Positions 33,050 through 42,425 of a stretch of 64,000 nt of DNA are shown here, piece after piece; the first letter of the stretch is position 1; every line of letters begins with the position of its first letter. Made by a program: the position numbers and the translations under genes. Origin of the DNA: Oscillospiraceae bacterium (GTDB lineage: Bacteria; Bacillota_A; Clostridia; Oscillospirales; Ruminococcaceae); contig JAGAJA010000012.1 of NCBI GenBank assembly GCA_017829075.1, forward strand, positions 1 to 64,000. The letters run 5' to 3'. The notes beneath the pieces were generated by a model. It was not told the origin of the DNA and ran no database searches. It worked only from the letters and a program-made list of their open reading frames with translations.

Positions 33050-33505
33050 TCATATAGTGAAGTCGTTCTCTTCCCGGAGAGCGACAGCCTGTTCAAAGCA
33101 GTTTTTTATCACCCGGAGGATAACTCCGAAGAATGCCGCCGCAAAAACCACTACGAATGCGAACGGTCTGCGCAGCGCGAAGTAAATGAACAGAACCGAC
33201 ACCGCAAAGCAGCAGTAGGAGATGATCCGCAGCAGGGTGACGTTTTTGCTGATGAACGGCTGTCCCTTTTTTATATTGTTCAGCAGAAGATCCAGCGATA
33301 TCAGAGCCGCCACAGCCGGTGGAACTACACAGTAGAGCGTCACCAGCAGCGGAACATAAACTGAGGCTTCGCCGTGGGCGATCACCACCGAGTCATCGTA
33401 ATACCGCGCCAGAAACGGCGCTGCAATACAGCAGGCAACGACCAAGGCGTATATTATCTTGATTATCACGCTTGATAGGACTATCGACTTGTCTTTATTC
33501 CACAT
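33050..33505 (-). CDS. DUF2975 membrane protein
   Basis: A 151-residue four-TM protein of the DUF2975 family: TMs near 11-33, 46-67, 85-105 and 111-130, with the family segment LLNNIKKGQPFISKNVTLLRIISYCCF. DUF2975 proteins usually pair with a YozG-type HTH regulator, and that gene follows directly. It has GGGAGG upstream and a sigma-A promoter at 33546-33574, so it heads the operon. The role of the pair is not established. Confidence 0.9.
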   Translation of the reverse strand: MWNKDKSIVLSSVIIKIIYALVVACCIAAPFLARYYDDSVVIAHGEASVYVPLLVTLYCVVPPAVAALISLDLLLNNIKKGQPFISKNVTLLRIISYCCFAVSVLFIYFALRRPFAFVVVFAAAFFGVILRVIKNCFEQAVALREENDFTI

Positions 33506-33545
33506 ATTTTTCCTCCCGAAACAGAATAATATTTCCTGTGGTTAT

Positions 33546-33574
33546 ATGATATCACACTTTTTATCCTTTGTCAA
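33546..33574 (-). promoter_or_regulatory. Sigma-A promoter of the DUF2975 operon
   Basis: On the minus strand TTGACA (33569-33574), 17-nt spacer, TATCAT (33546-33551). It reads into the DUF2975, HTH and DUF4173 genes. Confidence 0.8.
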
Positions 33575-33608
33575 TAGGAAATTATCGAAAAACAATAAAT
33601 ATTTTACG

Positions 33609-33641
33609 AAAAAAGAGGTCTGATGAAACAGACCTCTTTTG
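33609..33641 (-). terminator. Bidirectional-looking terminator after the GH9 gene
   Basis: AAAAGAGGTCTG and CAGACCTCTTTT form a 12-bp stem with A/T tracts on both sides. On the minus strand it follows the cellulase stop codon directly. Confidence 0.9.
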
Positions 33642-33644
33642 ATA

Positions 33645-36461
33645 TCACTTGGGTTCAGAACCGAAAACCGTTTTTCCGCTCAGTTTGATGCAGAGTTTAT
33701 CTGCGCCTCCTGCTGAAAAATCGTTGGACAAATTAAATTCCGTCCAGTCCGCCGGAGTAATTCTCACCTGAACCGTGAGGGAATTACCCGCGCCCAGTGT
33801 TCCTCCGCTGAATGTGACTGCGCACTTGGTATCCGCGTTTGCACCCTTTGCAGCCGAAAAAGTACCTTTTACTTTGTCAGTCAGGGCTTCGTAACCATTT
33901 CCAGTGGTGGCGCTGTGGTCGCACCAGAAGTTGATGTCTTTCTTACCGTCCGCAGTGAAGTAATAGTCGATCTCAAGCTTTGACAGATCCACTGCCGCTC
34001 CGGTATTATTGGTTATGTCAGCGGTGAATTGGATCGTGTTTCCGCTGCTGCCGCCCTGATTATTCATCGAAACGGACAGACCGCCCTTTTCCGCTGAGGA
34101 ATTCTGTGGATTATTGTTCTGTGGAGGGTTCTGTTCCGGCTGTGAGGTTCCGGTGTTCTGTTGCGAGCTGTTGTCGTTCGGTTTTACAAGCCCTGCTGAT
34201 TTTCCGTCCGGCTCTGTACCGAAAACAAGCTTTCCGCCCTCGTACAGTCCGACGTGCGCCGCCCGGATAAGCTCGCTGCCATTCGTGCCGACAAGCTCAA
34301 CATAGGAGGGATCGTTGTCCGGGTTCCAGCCTGTCGCGCTCATGCGGAACTGCACCTCTTTCTTGTAGGCGCTCTGTCCGCCGGGATAGATCTTTACACC
34401 GCTGAAATCAATGCTTAAATAATAAATGTGTTTAGCCTTGTTCCATTCGTAGATGCCGCCGAACTTCGCTCCCTCGGCGTAATTCAGTGAAACTTTCACG
34501 TCGGACGCGCTTGCGCCGGATTCGTAAAGCTCCGTCAGGTCGAGGAAATAGCGCAGCTCCAAATCATCAGTGACCCGCGCTGGCCATGCGGTCTTGTTGT
34601 AGATCATTGCCTTGATCTCGGTAAATCCTTTGTCCTGAGCATTTATGCGCTGTTCAACGTAAAGCTCCTCGCCTTTTTCTTCAATCGCGCCGAAGTTCTT
34701 TATAGTTTGCCCGCCGTAAATCCCGTACATTTTTGCCAGCGCCCCGACAAATCCGGCGTTATAGTCGTCTGCGACCTCGTTTTTGTTGAAGTCGGATACC
34801 GTGTCTGTGTAGCCGTCTGACGCGTCCGGACCACCGACAAGCGCACCATAGAGCGTATGCCGATGATATCCCGGCTCGTTCATGTTATCAGCCCATGAGC
34901 CTTGAGCGGTGCGGTGATGCGGGTGCTCCGGTGGATTTTCGCCAAAGCCTACCACAAAGCTCCTGCCGGTGCTTCCGAGGGCGTAATTTACCTGACTCGC
35001 GCAGAATTCCCGGTAGGTTTTCGCCTTTGCCGAGGGGCAGCCGTCATAATCCGCATAAACCGCTGCCACAAAAGCCGCAGTAGTCGCATATCTCAGCGAT
35101 CCCCATGAATCCAGCCAAGCAAGCCCCTTGGGAGAATAAGTCACGCGCTCACCGCCGGTTCCGGTAGTCCACCAGTCTAGGTTCTTTTCGATCTTGTCCT
35201 TGTATTTCTGCTCATCAGTGAGCTTTGCAAGCAGACAAACCGCTCCGGTGTATTTGTCGTCCCAGCACATCGTCCACTTGTAGTTTCCGCCCGCCTGCGC
35301 TTCGTATTCCTTAGCCTTATTTAGATAGGTCTTGTCGCCGGTCGCTATGTACAGCCAGCAGCCTGCCCAGCAAAGCTCATCGTAAAAGCCGCTCCATGAG
35401 TTGTAAAATCCATTAGCTGCGGTATATCCGCTGTCGCTTTTGGTTCGTTCTGCAAAATCGTAAAGCTGCTTTGCATGGGTAAGGCACTTCTCGGCGTAGG
35501 ATTTATCTGTGGATTTGTACACCGCAGCGCACGCCGCGAGGGATGCAGCAGCTTCCGCTGAAACCGCCGAGCCGGGGTTGTTTATATCCACCTTATAGGA
35601 GGGTCTGTCCATCTGCATTACTTCCGCAGCGCCCCACCACGCATGGTCGGAACTGCCGTTGCCGACCTGATAATAATATACATCGTCCTGCGGGTGGCAC
35701 TTTATCAGATAGTCGTTGACCCACTTAATTGTATCCAGCATATACTCAAGCTGACCGCTTTTTTCGTATACATCTTTGTCCTCGTAAACGCTCCATGCAA
35801 GCATGGCGGAGGTGTACGCCATAGGCAGGTTGAACTTTACATTATCTCCGGCATCGTATAGTCCTCCGGTCAGGTCAAGACCAACGTCTGCGCCGTCGTT
35901 CATGCCGCTGTCGCCGCGCCAGTTGGTGCGGCTGGTTTTTTCGTCAATGTCGCCGCTTCGCTGAAGCTCATAGAACAGTATTGCCTTTTGCAGCGCTTCG
36001 CCGTAGTTGAAGCTGCCCGTGGACTTGCTTCCCTCCAGTCCGTCGCCCTCAACCGAGAGCTTATCATCGCCCACTGAGCTTACGGGCTTAGTGGTCTGGG
36101 CAGGCTTTTCAGAGGGCTTTTCCGGCTGTTCCGTCTGCCCGGAACCTGAGGTCTGTGGAGTATCGACTGAAACTTCTCCGGAGCTGGTTGTCGAGGCTGG
36201 CTGTTCCGGCAGAGAGGAGACGCTTTCTGTTTCGGAAACGCTGTCGCTTGTCACTGATGATACAGATGATAAAGTATCTGTTTCAGAAGTAGCAGGCGTG
36301 TCGGACTGCTCATTCTCCGGTTCTGTCGTGGAAACGTTACTGTCCTCCGGAGCGCCGGCGATCTGCTCTTCTGTGGTGGGAATGCTGGTTTCCTGTGCGG
36401 CACAGGCAGTAAGAAGCGAAACCGCTGTCAGCACCGCCAGAAGTCTTGTGCGGAATTTCAT
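33645..36461 (-). CDS. GH9 cellulase lipoprotein with CBM3-type modules
   Basis: A 938-residue extracellular lipoprotein. The leader [20 protein letters not shown] has a lipobox. A long Ser/Thr/Glu-rich linker follows (about 25-150), then the GH9 catalytic domain (about 155-610) with [15 protein letters not shown] (catalytic Asp pair), [15 protein letters not shown] and [15 protein letters not shown] (catalytic Glu). A CBM3c-like module (about 625-780) and a second CBM3-like module at the C-terminus come after a Gln/Asn/Pro linker. It cleaves beta-1,4-glucan. There is no dockerin. It has its own promoter and terminator. ATG 36461 with GGGAGGA is chosen over the in-frame 36533. Confidence 0.95.
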   Translation of the reverse strand: MKFRTRLLAVLTAVSLLTACAAQETSIPTTEEQIAGAPEDSNVSTTEPENEQSDTPATSETDTLSSVSSVTSDSVSETESVSSLPEQPASTTSSGEVSVDTPQTSGSGQTEQPEKPSEKPAQTTKPVSSVGDDKLSVEGDGLEGSKSTGSFNYGEALQKAILFYELQRSGDIDEKTSRTNWRGDSGMNDGADVGLDLTGGLYDAGDNVKFNLPMAYTSAMLAWSVYEDKDVYEKSGQLEYMLDTIKWVNDYLIKCHPQDDVYYYQVGNGSSDHAWWGAAEVMQMDRPSYKVDINNPGSAVSAEAAASLAACAAVYKSTDKSYAEKCLTHAKQLYDFAERTKSDSGYTAANGFYNSWSGFYDELCWAGCWLYIATGDKTYLNKAKEYEAQAGGNYKWTMCWDDKYTGAVCLLAKLTDEQKYKDKIEKNLDWWTTGTGGERVTYSPKGLAWLDSWGSLRYATTAAFVAAVYADYDGCPSAKAKTYREFCASQVNYALGSTGRSFVVGFGENPPEHPHHRTAQGSWADNMNEPGYHRHTLYGALVGGPDASDGYTDTVSDFNKNEVADDYNAGFVGALAKMYGIYGGQTIKNFGAIEEKGEELYVEQRINAQDKGFTEIKAMIYNKTAWPARVTDDLELRYFLDLTELYESGASASDVKVSLNYAEGAKFGGIYEWNKAKHIYYLSIDFSGVKIYPGGQSAYKKEVQFRMSATGWNPDNDPSYVELVGTNGSELIRAAHVGLYEGGKLVFGTEPDGKSAGLVKPNDNSSQQNTGTSQPEQNPPQNNNPQNSSAEKGGLSVSMNNQGGSSGNTIQFTADITNNTGAAVDLSKLEIDYYFTADGKKDINFWCDHSATTGNGYEALTDKVKGTFSAAKGANADTKCAVTFSGGTLGAGNSLTVQVRITPADWTEFNLSNDFSAGGADKLCIKLSGKTVFGSEPK

Positions 36462-36547
36462 GCTATCGTCCTCCCATATTATGAAGATATATGCTGATTT
36501 TGTACAGAAATTAGAATTGCTTTTGGGTCTCATTATGCTGTATAATT

Positions 36548-36576
36548 ATTATACCTCACAAATAGTTGGTTGTCAA
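36548..36576 (-). promoter_or_regulatory. Sigma-A promoter of the GH9 cellulase gene
   Basis: Minus strand: TTGACA (36571-36576), 17 nt, TATAAT (36548-36553). A consensus match, so the cellulase gene may be expressed strongly unless repressed. Confidence 0.88.
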
Positions 36577-36794
36577 TAAGGAATGTTAAAAGCAAAGCAG
36601 GAACGTCTAAACTGATAAAGAACTTGGCGGCAACAGTGACTGTTCCGAAAAGGCAGGTCACAACAACCTAATAATTGACAGGGGATTTAGTTCCGCTACG
36701 ACGGAGATACTGCTGTCAAGCTTTATATGCTTATTCTGGGAAGAAATATGTCGAAATAATGTGAAATATTAACGGTTTATTAACACCATTTGTG

Positions 36795-36823
36795 TTGACA
36801 AGCAATATATAGTGTGTTAAAAT
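36795..36823 (+). promoter_or_regulatory. Sigma-A promoter of the binding-protein gene
   Basis: TTGACA (36795-36800), 17 nt, TAAAAT (36818-36823), leaving a leader of about 105 nt before the ATG at 36937. Confidence 0.75.
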
Positions 36824-36936
36824 ATAACAGTAATTATTTGTTTTTATAGAATGTTTTAGCTTTTATGAATTAAAGTCATAAAAGCATTTTTATTGACATT
36901 ATTTCTGCAAAATATGTATCATGAGAGGAAAAAAAC

Positions 36937-38909
36937 ATGAAAAAAGAACTATTACGCGTAATTGCGGCGATTTTTGCCGCGATCACACTGACCGGCTGTT
37001 CTGGAAGTGTTGAGCCTGCTCTGCCTGTCGGGGCTTCGGAGAATGAGATCCTGACCTTTATTCCGGTTGACCAGAGCAAAGAGCTTGTAACTATCCACTA
37101 TGAATATGGACAGATCAATCTGAAGCAGATTGAAACAGTCATAGAGGAAGAGTTCCCTGATGTTGATGTGGTGATGGTACATGACGGCGCAACAAACTCC
37201 AGTTATCTCATGCGGGAAAGATTATTTAACGGATACGAGAATGATATTATTCTGAGCCGTTATTTACAGCAGTTGAATGATATCGCTCCGGATTATTTTC
37301 TTGATCTTTCGGGCGAGGAATTTATCAACAACTATTTCCTTACATCGCTGGATTCCTGCGTTCAGCAGGACGGCGGGCTTTATTATCTCCCCGGACCCAT
37401 GGACGTATATGGTATCATCTACAACAAGACAATGTTTGAAGCGCATGGCTGGGAGGTTCCACACAGCTATTCCGAATTCGTGGAGCTGGTTCAAACTATT
37501 GACAATTCCGGGCTGACCGCAGTTGAAAGCTTTGATGATGTTGAGAATGAAGTGCCTCTCCGTGCAATACGTCCGTTGCTGTTCTTTTCTGATGCTTTTC
37601 AGCTTCTGGTTCACTCTTTTGCATATGACAAGGTGTTTGCTGGAAAGGAAAATCTGGAATGGCTGACCGCATATCAGCACGGCGAAGGAAGCATATCGGG
37701 CATATGGAGTCTTACGCGGATACCGTCAAACAGCTTGTGAATGACGGAATACTCAGGCTTGATGACTGGGATTTCCGCCCGCGCTTCCGCAGTGGAATGA
37801 TGTATACATACCATTCAACTGCGATGATAATTGAAAAGCAGAGCGCTTATGAAGAAAACCTAAAGGTGGAGGAATCATTAAGAGATGAAGTAGGTATGTT
37901 TCCGTTCTGGACAAGCGACGAGCCGGACAGTGACTATCTGTATGCAATGCCCAGCTACTTCATGGGAATAAACAAGACCGCCGCAGAGGAAAGCCCGGAG
38001 AAAAAGAAGCTCCTGACAGATATAGTGGCATACCTGAGCGCTCCTGAAACTCAGATAAAGCTGTCCGGAAGCGGTATGCGGGTATCCAGTATAAAAAACG
38101 TCTCGGTGAATGGCGATGAATTTACTGCGGGAGTCCAGAAAACCATTGAAGAGGGACGTATCATCACCGAATTTTATTTTGCAGACGGCGCAACAGGACG
38201 TTATGTTGAAACGAAAATGAATGATACAGTCCGTGATATGCTGACAGGCACAATAACTGTGGAGGAATGGCTCAGGGGAGCAGATGAGGCAAGGGACGAG
38301 TATCTTGAGGGAAAAGCAGAAAAAATCCCGAAGGTTTACGGAAAAAGCGAGGAAACCTTTACCCGTTTTGAAACCGGGGAGATGCTGGCAGATATGTACC
38401 GAACTGTGACCGGGGCTGATATTGCGCTTGCTTATGTGCATATAAAGGAACAGGGGGCAAACTGCAATATTTTCGCCGGGGAGATCAATGATATCACGAT
38501 CAGCAATATTGATCCCGGAAGAGTGAGCGCAGAGGGGGCGAGCGTTGCCTATGCAGAATTGACCGGACAGCAGATCATTGACGCGCTGAGGGGCAGGGAA
38601 TATGACGACGGTACGATCCCTAACTGGTACTTTGTTTCCTCCGGACTAAAGGTGGAGTTCGCGCCGTGGCGGAATTCCGGTGAACGTCTGGTAAGCTGCA
38701 CGCTTCCTGACGGCACGGAATTAGACCCGGATAAGACCTACAAAACCGCTTTCTTCAGCGATAAAGTACCTGTCAGAAGCGGGGAAATCGAGCAGCTTGA
38801 GATGACTATTCTGGACAAGCCGTGGAAAGAGCTTTTCATTGAATATCTGAACAGTATAGATGGAGTTCTGAAAAAGCCTGAACAGATGACCAAGCTTATC
38901 TGGGATTAA
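36937..38909 (+). pseudogene. Solute-binding protein fused to 5'-nucleotidase C-terminal domain, frameshifted
   Basis: Two overlapping frames together encode one lipoprotein of about 657 residues. The first part (36937-37740 as it stands) has a lipobox (ITLTGC) and a family 1 binding-protein body (YLPGPMDVYGIIYNKTMFEAHGWEVPHSYSEFVELVQTI). The second frame resumes near 37700 with MESYADTVKQLVNDGILRLDD and ends with a 5_nucleotid_C domain (GEMLADMYRTVTGADIALAYVHIKEQGANCNIFAGEI, VAYAELTGQQIIDALRG, KTYKTAFFSDKV). The frame change equals loss of one base, most easily in the GGG run at 37698-37700. It could be a real mutation, a phase-variable site or a sequencing error. The fused architecture is unusual. 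Confidence 0.78.
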
Positions 38910-38935
38910 GATTTAATGCAATTACAGGGCTTCTG

Positions 38936-38966
38936 TGCTGTATAAAAGCACGGAAGCCCTATTTAT
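38936..38966 (+). terminator. Terminator after the binding-protein/5'-nucleotidase gene
   Basis: AGGGCTTC-TGTGCT pairs with AGCAC-GGAAGCCCT, followed by ATTTATTG. The T-run is weak, but the stem is long. Confidence 0.75.
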
Positions 38967-38970
38967 TGTA

Positions 38971-39019
38971 TTGCAATATAAGGCAAAATGTGATATAATA
39001 AACGTAAATACGTTTATTA
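38971..39019 (+). promoter_or_regulatory. Promoter with overlapping palindrome before the TIR gene
   Basis: TTGCAA (38971-38976), 17 nt, TATAAT (38994-38999). The -10 runs straight into a near-perfect palindrome (AATAAACGTA, AATACGTTTATT) spanning about 38996-39019. This placement suits an operator for a dimeric repressor or a 5' stabilising hairpin. Confidence 0.65.
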
Positions 39020-39027
39020 TATATTAT

Positions 39028-39110
39028 AATTGCCTTGCACATACGCAAATCAAAGATTTGCTCCGTGCATATCGGCAAATTATATCATATCCATGATGAT
39101 ATGATATAAT
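39028..39110 (+). promoter_or_regulatory. Structured leader of the TIR gene
   Basis: Nested inverted repeats: TTGCC/GGCAA, TTGCAC/GTGCAT and GCAAATC-AAA-GATTTGC (about 39030-39078). A second palindrome (ATATCATATCC/GATGATATGATATAAT) lies before the ribosome binding site TGGAGG. No known riboswitch class is recognised. A second -10-like TATAAT lies at 39105-39110. Confidence 0.5.
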
Positions 39111-39139
39111 ATTTACAGAGAAATTATGGAGGTAAAGGT

Positions 39140-40807
39140 ATGCGTGTATTTGTGTCGCATTCATCAAAGGACGCTCAGACGGCAAAAGATGTATGCGCTT
39201 TGATAGAAGAAAATGGGCATAAGTGCTTTTTAGCGCCAAGGGATATTCGTTCGGGGTATGAATACGCAGAGGAGATCATCAACGGCATCGACAGCTCGGA
39301 TCTGATCCTTTTGCTGCTCTCGGAAGAGGCAAACAATTCCCCCCATGTCCTTAGGGAGATTGAAAGAGCAGTAAGCAAGAAAAAATCCATTATCGTATAC
39401 AAGCTTGAGGAGGTAACTCTCAGCAAGTCGATGGAGTATTTCCTCATGACGCATCAGTGGCTCAATGCAAAGCCGGATAAGGGATATGAGGAGATAATAA
39501 GCTGTATAAATGAGTTCGCCAAGACCCACGGAGAGCCAGCCGCAGAGCAGTCTGCGGAAGTTCCCGAAGAAAAGCCTGCTGCGCGGGGTATCTCCCGCCG
39601 GAAAAAGATAGTTTTCATTCTGGCAGCGGCAGCATTGCTTTTGGCGGCAGCGGGCGCGGTAACTGCCGTTGCGCTGAACAGCCAGCCGCAGGACGCAGAA
39701 AGTCCACCTGATGACCTGTCTGCGAGTGAAACTTCCAGTGAGCCGGAAGAGAGCAGCAGCGCCGCAGAAGCCGCTGTAATTATTGAGAGTTCCCCGGAGA
39801 GTACTGATAACGAAGTCAGTGACGAAACTGATACGGAGATCAGCAGTTCCGCGCAGACTGAACCGGAGCAGATACAAGCAGTTCCGGAGGAAAGCCAGCC
39901 GCAGGAACCGGTGACTGAGTCGGCAGAAACCTCCGCCGCAACCAGCACAGCGCAGACAAAGCCTCCTGTCACAAGCGCACCTCAGGAAGCCGAAAGTTCA
40001 CCCGAAATCACAGTCGCGCAGGTGGAGCTTAGCGACAGGATTTTATTCGGGACATACAACGGCGAGCCCATTGAGTGGCGGGTAATCAAGTTGTCTGAGG
40101 ATAAAACTCAGGCAGTAGTCATTGCAAACAGCATTCTTACAATGAAAGCGTATGACGCGGCAGAAGGCGGGGAATACAACCACTGCGACGGGGAAGAGTA
40201 CTGGAATACTTCGCTGGAGGATTTGGACGCGGAGCTTCAGAGAAAGATCCGGGGCGACAACCGCTGGGAGTTTTCCAATATCCGCACATGGCTAAATTCT
40301 GACCGGGAGAATGTTACATATAAGGATCAGCCGCCAACATCGAAAGCAATGGCGGAAAAGCGCAACGGATATCACACCGAGGCAGGTTTCCTGAACGATT
40401 TTACTAAGGAAGAGCTTTCGGCGATAGTCGAAACAGAGGTCAAGACGGGTGATACAGTTACTAAGGACAAAGTGTTCCTCCTGTCAACGGACGAGGTTCA
40501 GTGGTTGTATGACGCAGATGTAAGCGTATATGCGAAGCCTACGCAGGCGGCGGTGGAGCAGGACGCGTCAAAATGGTACAGTGTTGATGTGTCGGCGTAT
40601 GGCGTAGATGACTTTTTCTGGTGGCTCAGAGATGCAAACAGTTCAAATTCCTGCGAGGCATATTATGTCAACATCAGTTACTCGGATAAACAGATCGTGA
40701 GCGGAAGCGTAGGTCTTGAGGGCTACGGAATACGCCCAGCTATGACGCTGGATCTGACCTCTGATGTTCTGATCTCAATTCTGGAGAGTGCAAATGGTAT
40801 TAGCTGA
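39140..40807 (+). CDS. TIR-TM-DUF6273 membrane protein
   Basis: A 555-residue protein. Residues 1-125 are a TIR domain (MRVFVSHSSKDAQTAKDVCALIEENGHKCFLAPRDIRSGYEYAEEIINGIDSSDLILLLLSEEANNSPHVLREIERAV); the Glu residues in the RDIRSGYEYAEEI stretch are candidates for the NADase catalytic residue. A TM lies at about 153-178, then a Ser/Glu/Thr-rich linker (180-300). Residues 305-555 are DUF6273 (LFGTYNGEPIEWRVIKL, NIRTWLNS, FLLSTDEVQWLY, WWLRDANSSNS, GYGIRPAMTLDL), a putative sensor domain outside the cell. An outer domain signalling to an inner TIR is plausible. It overlaps the DHH gene by 14 nt. Confidence 0.85.
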   Translation: MRVFVSHSSKDAQTAKDVCALIEENGHKCFLAPRDIRSGYEYAEEIINGIDSSDLILLLLSEEANNSPHVLREIERAVSKKKSIIVYKLEEVTLSKSMEYFLMTHQWLNAKPDKGYEEIISCINEFAKTHGEPAAEQSAEVPEEKPAARGISRRKKIVFILAAAALLLAAAGAVTAVALNSQPQDAESPPDDLSASETSSEPEESSSAAEAAVIIESSPESTDNEVSDETDTEISSSAQTEPEQIQAVPEESQPQEPVTESAETSAATSTAQTKPPVTSAPQEAESSPEITVAQVELSDRILFGTYNGEPIEWRVIKLSEDKTQAVVIANSILTMKAYDAAEGGEYNHCDGEEYWNTSLEDLDAELQRKIRGDNRWEFSNIRTWLNSDRENVTYKDQPPTSKAMAEKRNGYHTEAGFLNDFTKEELSAIVETEVKTGDTVTKDKVFLLSTDEVQWLYDADVSVYAKPTQAAVEQDASKWYSVDVSAYGVDDFFWWLRDANSSNSCEAYYVNISYSDKQIVSGSVGLEGYGIRPAMTLDLTSDVLISILESANGIS

Positions 40808-42284
40808 TTTAGAGAAATTCAACCAGATCGTAATTCAGGTGCATGATAATCCTGACGCGGACGCAGTTGGCTCAGGGTATGCGCTTTACAGGTATTTTCA
40901 GTCCGCCGGAAAGAATGTAAGGCTTGTGTACGGCGGAAGAAACGCTGTCAGCAAAAGCAACATGAAGCTGATGCTCTCCGAGCTTTCCATTCCTCTGGAG
41001 CACATTCAGGAACTGGAAAGTCCGGAACTTCTGCTGACGGTGGACTGCCAGTACGGTCAGGGAAATGTTCAGCGCTATGAAGCTAAGAATATTGCAATGA
41101 TCGACCACCACAACACCGGCAGGCAGTCAGATGAAACCGCCGAAATACGCAGCCACCTTGTAAGCTGCGCGACGGTGTGCTATGCGATGCTGAAAGAAGC
41201 GGGATTTGACGTAAATGACGATGTTCAGATTGCTACTGCTCTTTACTATGGATTATATATGGACAGCAACCAGTTGTCTGAGATAAGCCACCCTCTTGAC
41301 CGGGATATGATAGACTTCCTGCAATATGACAAGTCCCTTGTGACCCGGCTGAAATACGCAAATTTCAGCATTGCGGAGCTGGAAACCGCCGGTATCGCAA
41401 TATCCCATAACAACTACATTGAGAAGTATCGCACGGCGATAGTGAGATCAGAGCCCTGCGATCCGAATATTCTTGGAGTTATCGGAGATTTTGTCATTCA
41501 AGTTGACAGCATTGACGTATGCGTGATATTCAATGAATGCAGCGGCGGATATAAGCTATCGGTCAGAAGCTGCGCACTGGAGGTTTCCGCTAACGAGCTT
41601 GCAGAGTTCCTTACAGCGGGAATAGGCAACGGCGGCGGACACATCAGCAAAGCAGGAGGCTTTATCTTTGCCGATCATTTTGATAAGATCAGCGGCGGCA
41701 GAAGTCCTGAGGAGTACTTCCAGCGGAAAATGGACGAGTATTTCGAGGGCTATGACGTAGTTCATTACACCGATGAGATCACCGAGCCGGAAAAGCTCCG
41801 CCGTTACAGAAAGAAGCCGGGAATTTACGGCTATGTGAGATCAGCCGATATCTTTGAGCCCGGCACGGAGTTCAAGATAAGAACGCTTGAGGGAGACGTG
41901 TTTGTTACCAGCCGGGAAGATATCTATATAATGATAGGAAGCCTCGGCGAGGTTTATCCGCTGGAGAAGAGGGTGTTTTATTCAAAATACACTCCTATCG
42001 ACGGGGAATATACCGGAGATTTTGAGTATGCTCCCTCGGTGATAAATATTGCGCAGGGCAGATCCTACGAGCTTATGCCTCTTGCGCACAGGTGCAGATC
42101 CGGCAGCGGGGCAGTTATTCTGGCAAAGCCGCTGGATAAGTTCACAAAGGTGTTCACGGCATGGAACTATGAAGCGTACATGGCAGGCAGCCGCGGTGAT
42201 ATGCTGTGCTACACCGACGGCGACAGCAAGGACGTATATGTGGTAAAGAAAGAGATCTTTGATACTGTGTATGAGGAGATCTGA
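40794..42284 (+). CDS. DHH-family phosphoesterase with long C-terminal domain
   Basis: A 496-residue protein. DHH domain motifs are HDNPDADAVGSGYALYRYF, LLTVDCQYGQ and AMIDHHNTG; the DHHA1 end carries GIGNGGGHISKAGGFIF. Residues beyond about 325 form a separate domain, perhaps of the PGDYG type (KKPGIYGYVRSAD, FVTSREDIYIMIGSLGEVYPL, GDSKDVYVVKKEIFDTVYEEI), that I do not recognise with certainty. The family hydrolyses small phosphodiesters such as nanoRNA, pAp or cyclic dinucleotides. ATG 40794 with GGAG seven bases away is preferred over GTG 40788. The 14-nt overlap with the TIR gene means tight coupling. The second DHH gene in this window starts at 62185. Confidence 0.88.
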   Translation: MVLADLEKFNQIVIQVHDNPDADAVGSGYALYRYFQSAGKNVRLVYGGRNAVSKSNMKLMLSELSIPLEHIQELESPELLLTVDCQYGQGNVQRYEAKNIAMIDHHNTGRQSDETAEIRSHLVSCATVCYAMLKEAGFDVNDDVQIATALYYGLYMDSNQLSEISHPLDRDMIDFLQYDKSLVTRLKYANFSIAELETAGIAISHNNYIEKYRTAIVRSEPCDPNILGVIGDFVIQVDSIDVCVIFNECSGGYKLSVRSCALEVSANELAEFLTAGIGNGGGHISKAGGFIFADHFDKISGGRSPEEYFQRKMDEYFEGYDVVHYTDEITEPEKLRRYRKKPGIYGYVRSADIFEPGTEFKIRTLEGDVFVTSREDIYIMIGSLGEVYPLEKRVFYSKYTPIDGEYTGDFEYAPSVINIAQGRSYELMPLAHRCRSGSGAVILAKPLDKFTKVFTAWNYEAYMAGSRGDMLCYTDGDSKDVYVVKKEIFDTVYEEI

Positions 42285-42292
42285 AAAAATAA

Positions 42293-42425
42293 TGCAGCGG
42301 AATTTAGAGTGCTGCCTATAAAGCAGTTTTCGACCCGCCGAGCTAAACTACCTTCAAAAAAATGGTGGTTATGGCTCGGCGGAACTGCCTAAAGGGGCAC
42401 CCTATGATCCGCTGCATTTTTACTT
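42293..42425. ncRNA. Nested long-hairpin element between convergent genes
   Basis: Five nested stems: TGCAGCGGA/TCCGCTGCA (42293-42301, 42408-42416), GTGC/GCAC, GCAGTT/AACTGC, CCGCCGAGC/GCTCGGCGG and AACTACC/GGTGGTT, with small internal loops. T-rich ends lie on both strands. It sits exactly between the DHH gene and the permease gene, so it may be only a bidirectional terminator, but its length and internal loops are more than a terminator needs. I do not recognise an RNA family. Confidence 0.5.

Larger units (their letters stand above)
36462..36936. other. Divergent intergenic region, cellulase / binding protein
   Basis: 475 bases without a gene. It holds the GH9 promoter on the minus strand and a promoter for the + strand binding-protein gene. 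A short A/T hairpin (TTTTATG...CATAAAA, about 36860-36882) lies before the second gene. Nothing else was recognised. Confidence 0.7.

Noticed and set aside
36893..36922. Second promoter (TTGACA, TATCAT) close to the binding-protein gene
   Set aside because: The -10 would overlap the ribosome binding site and leave almost no leader.
42293..42416. 6S RNA or SRP RNA
   Set aside because: Size is below typical 6S, and the conserved SRP loop motif is absent.
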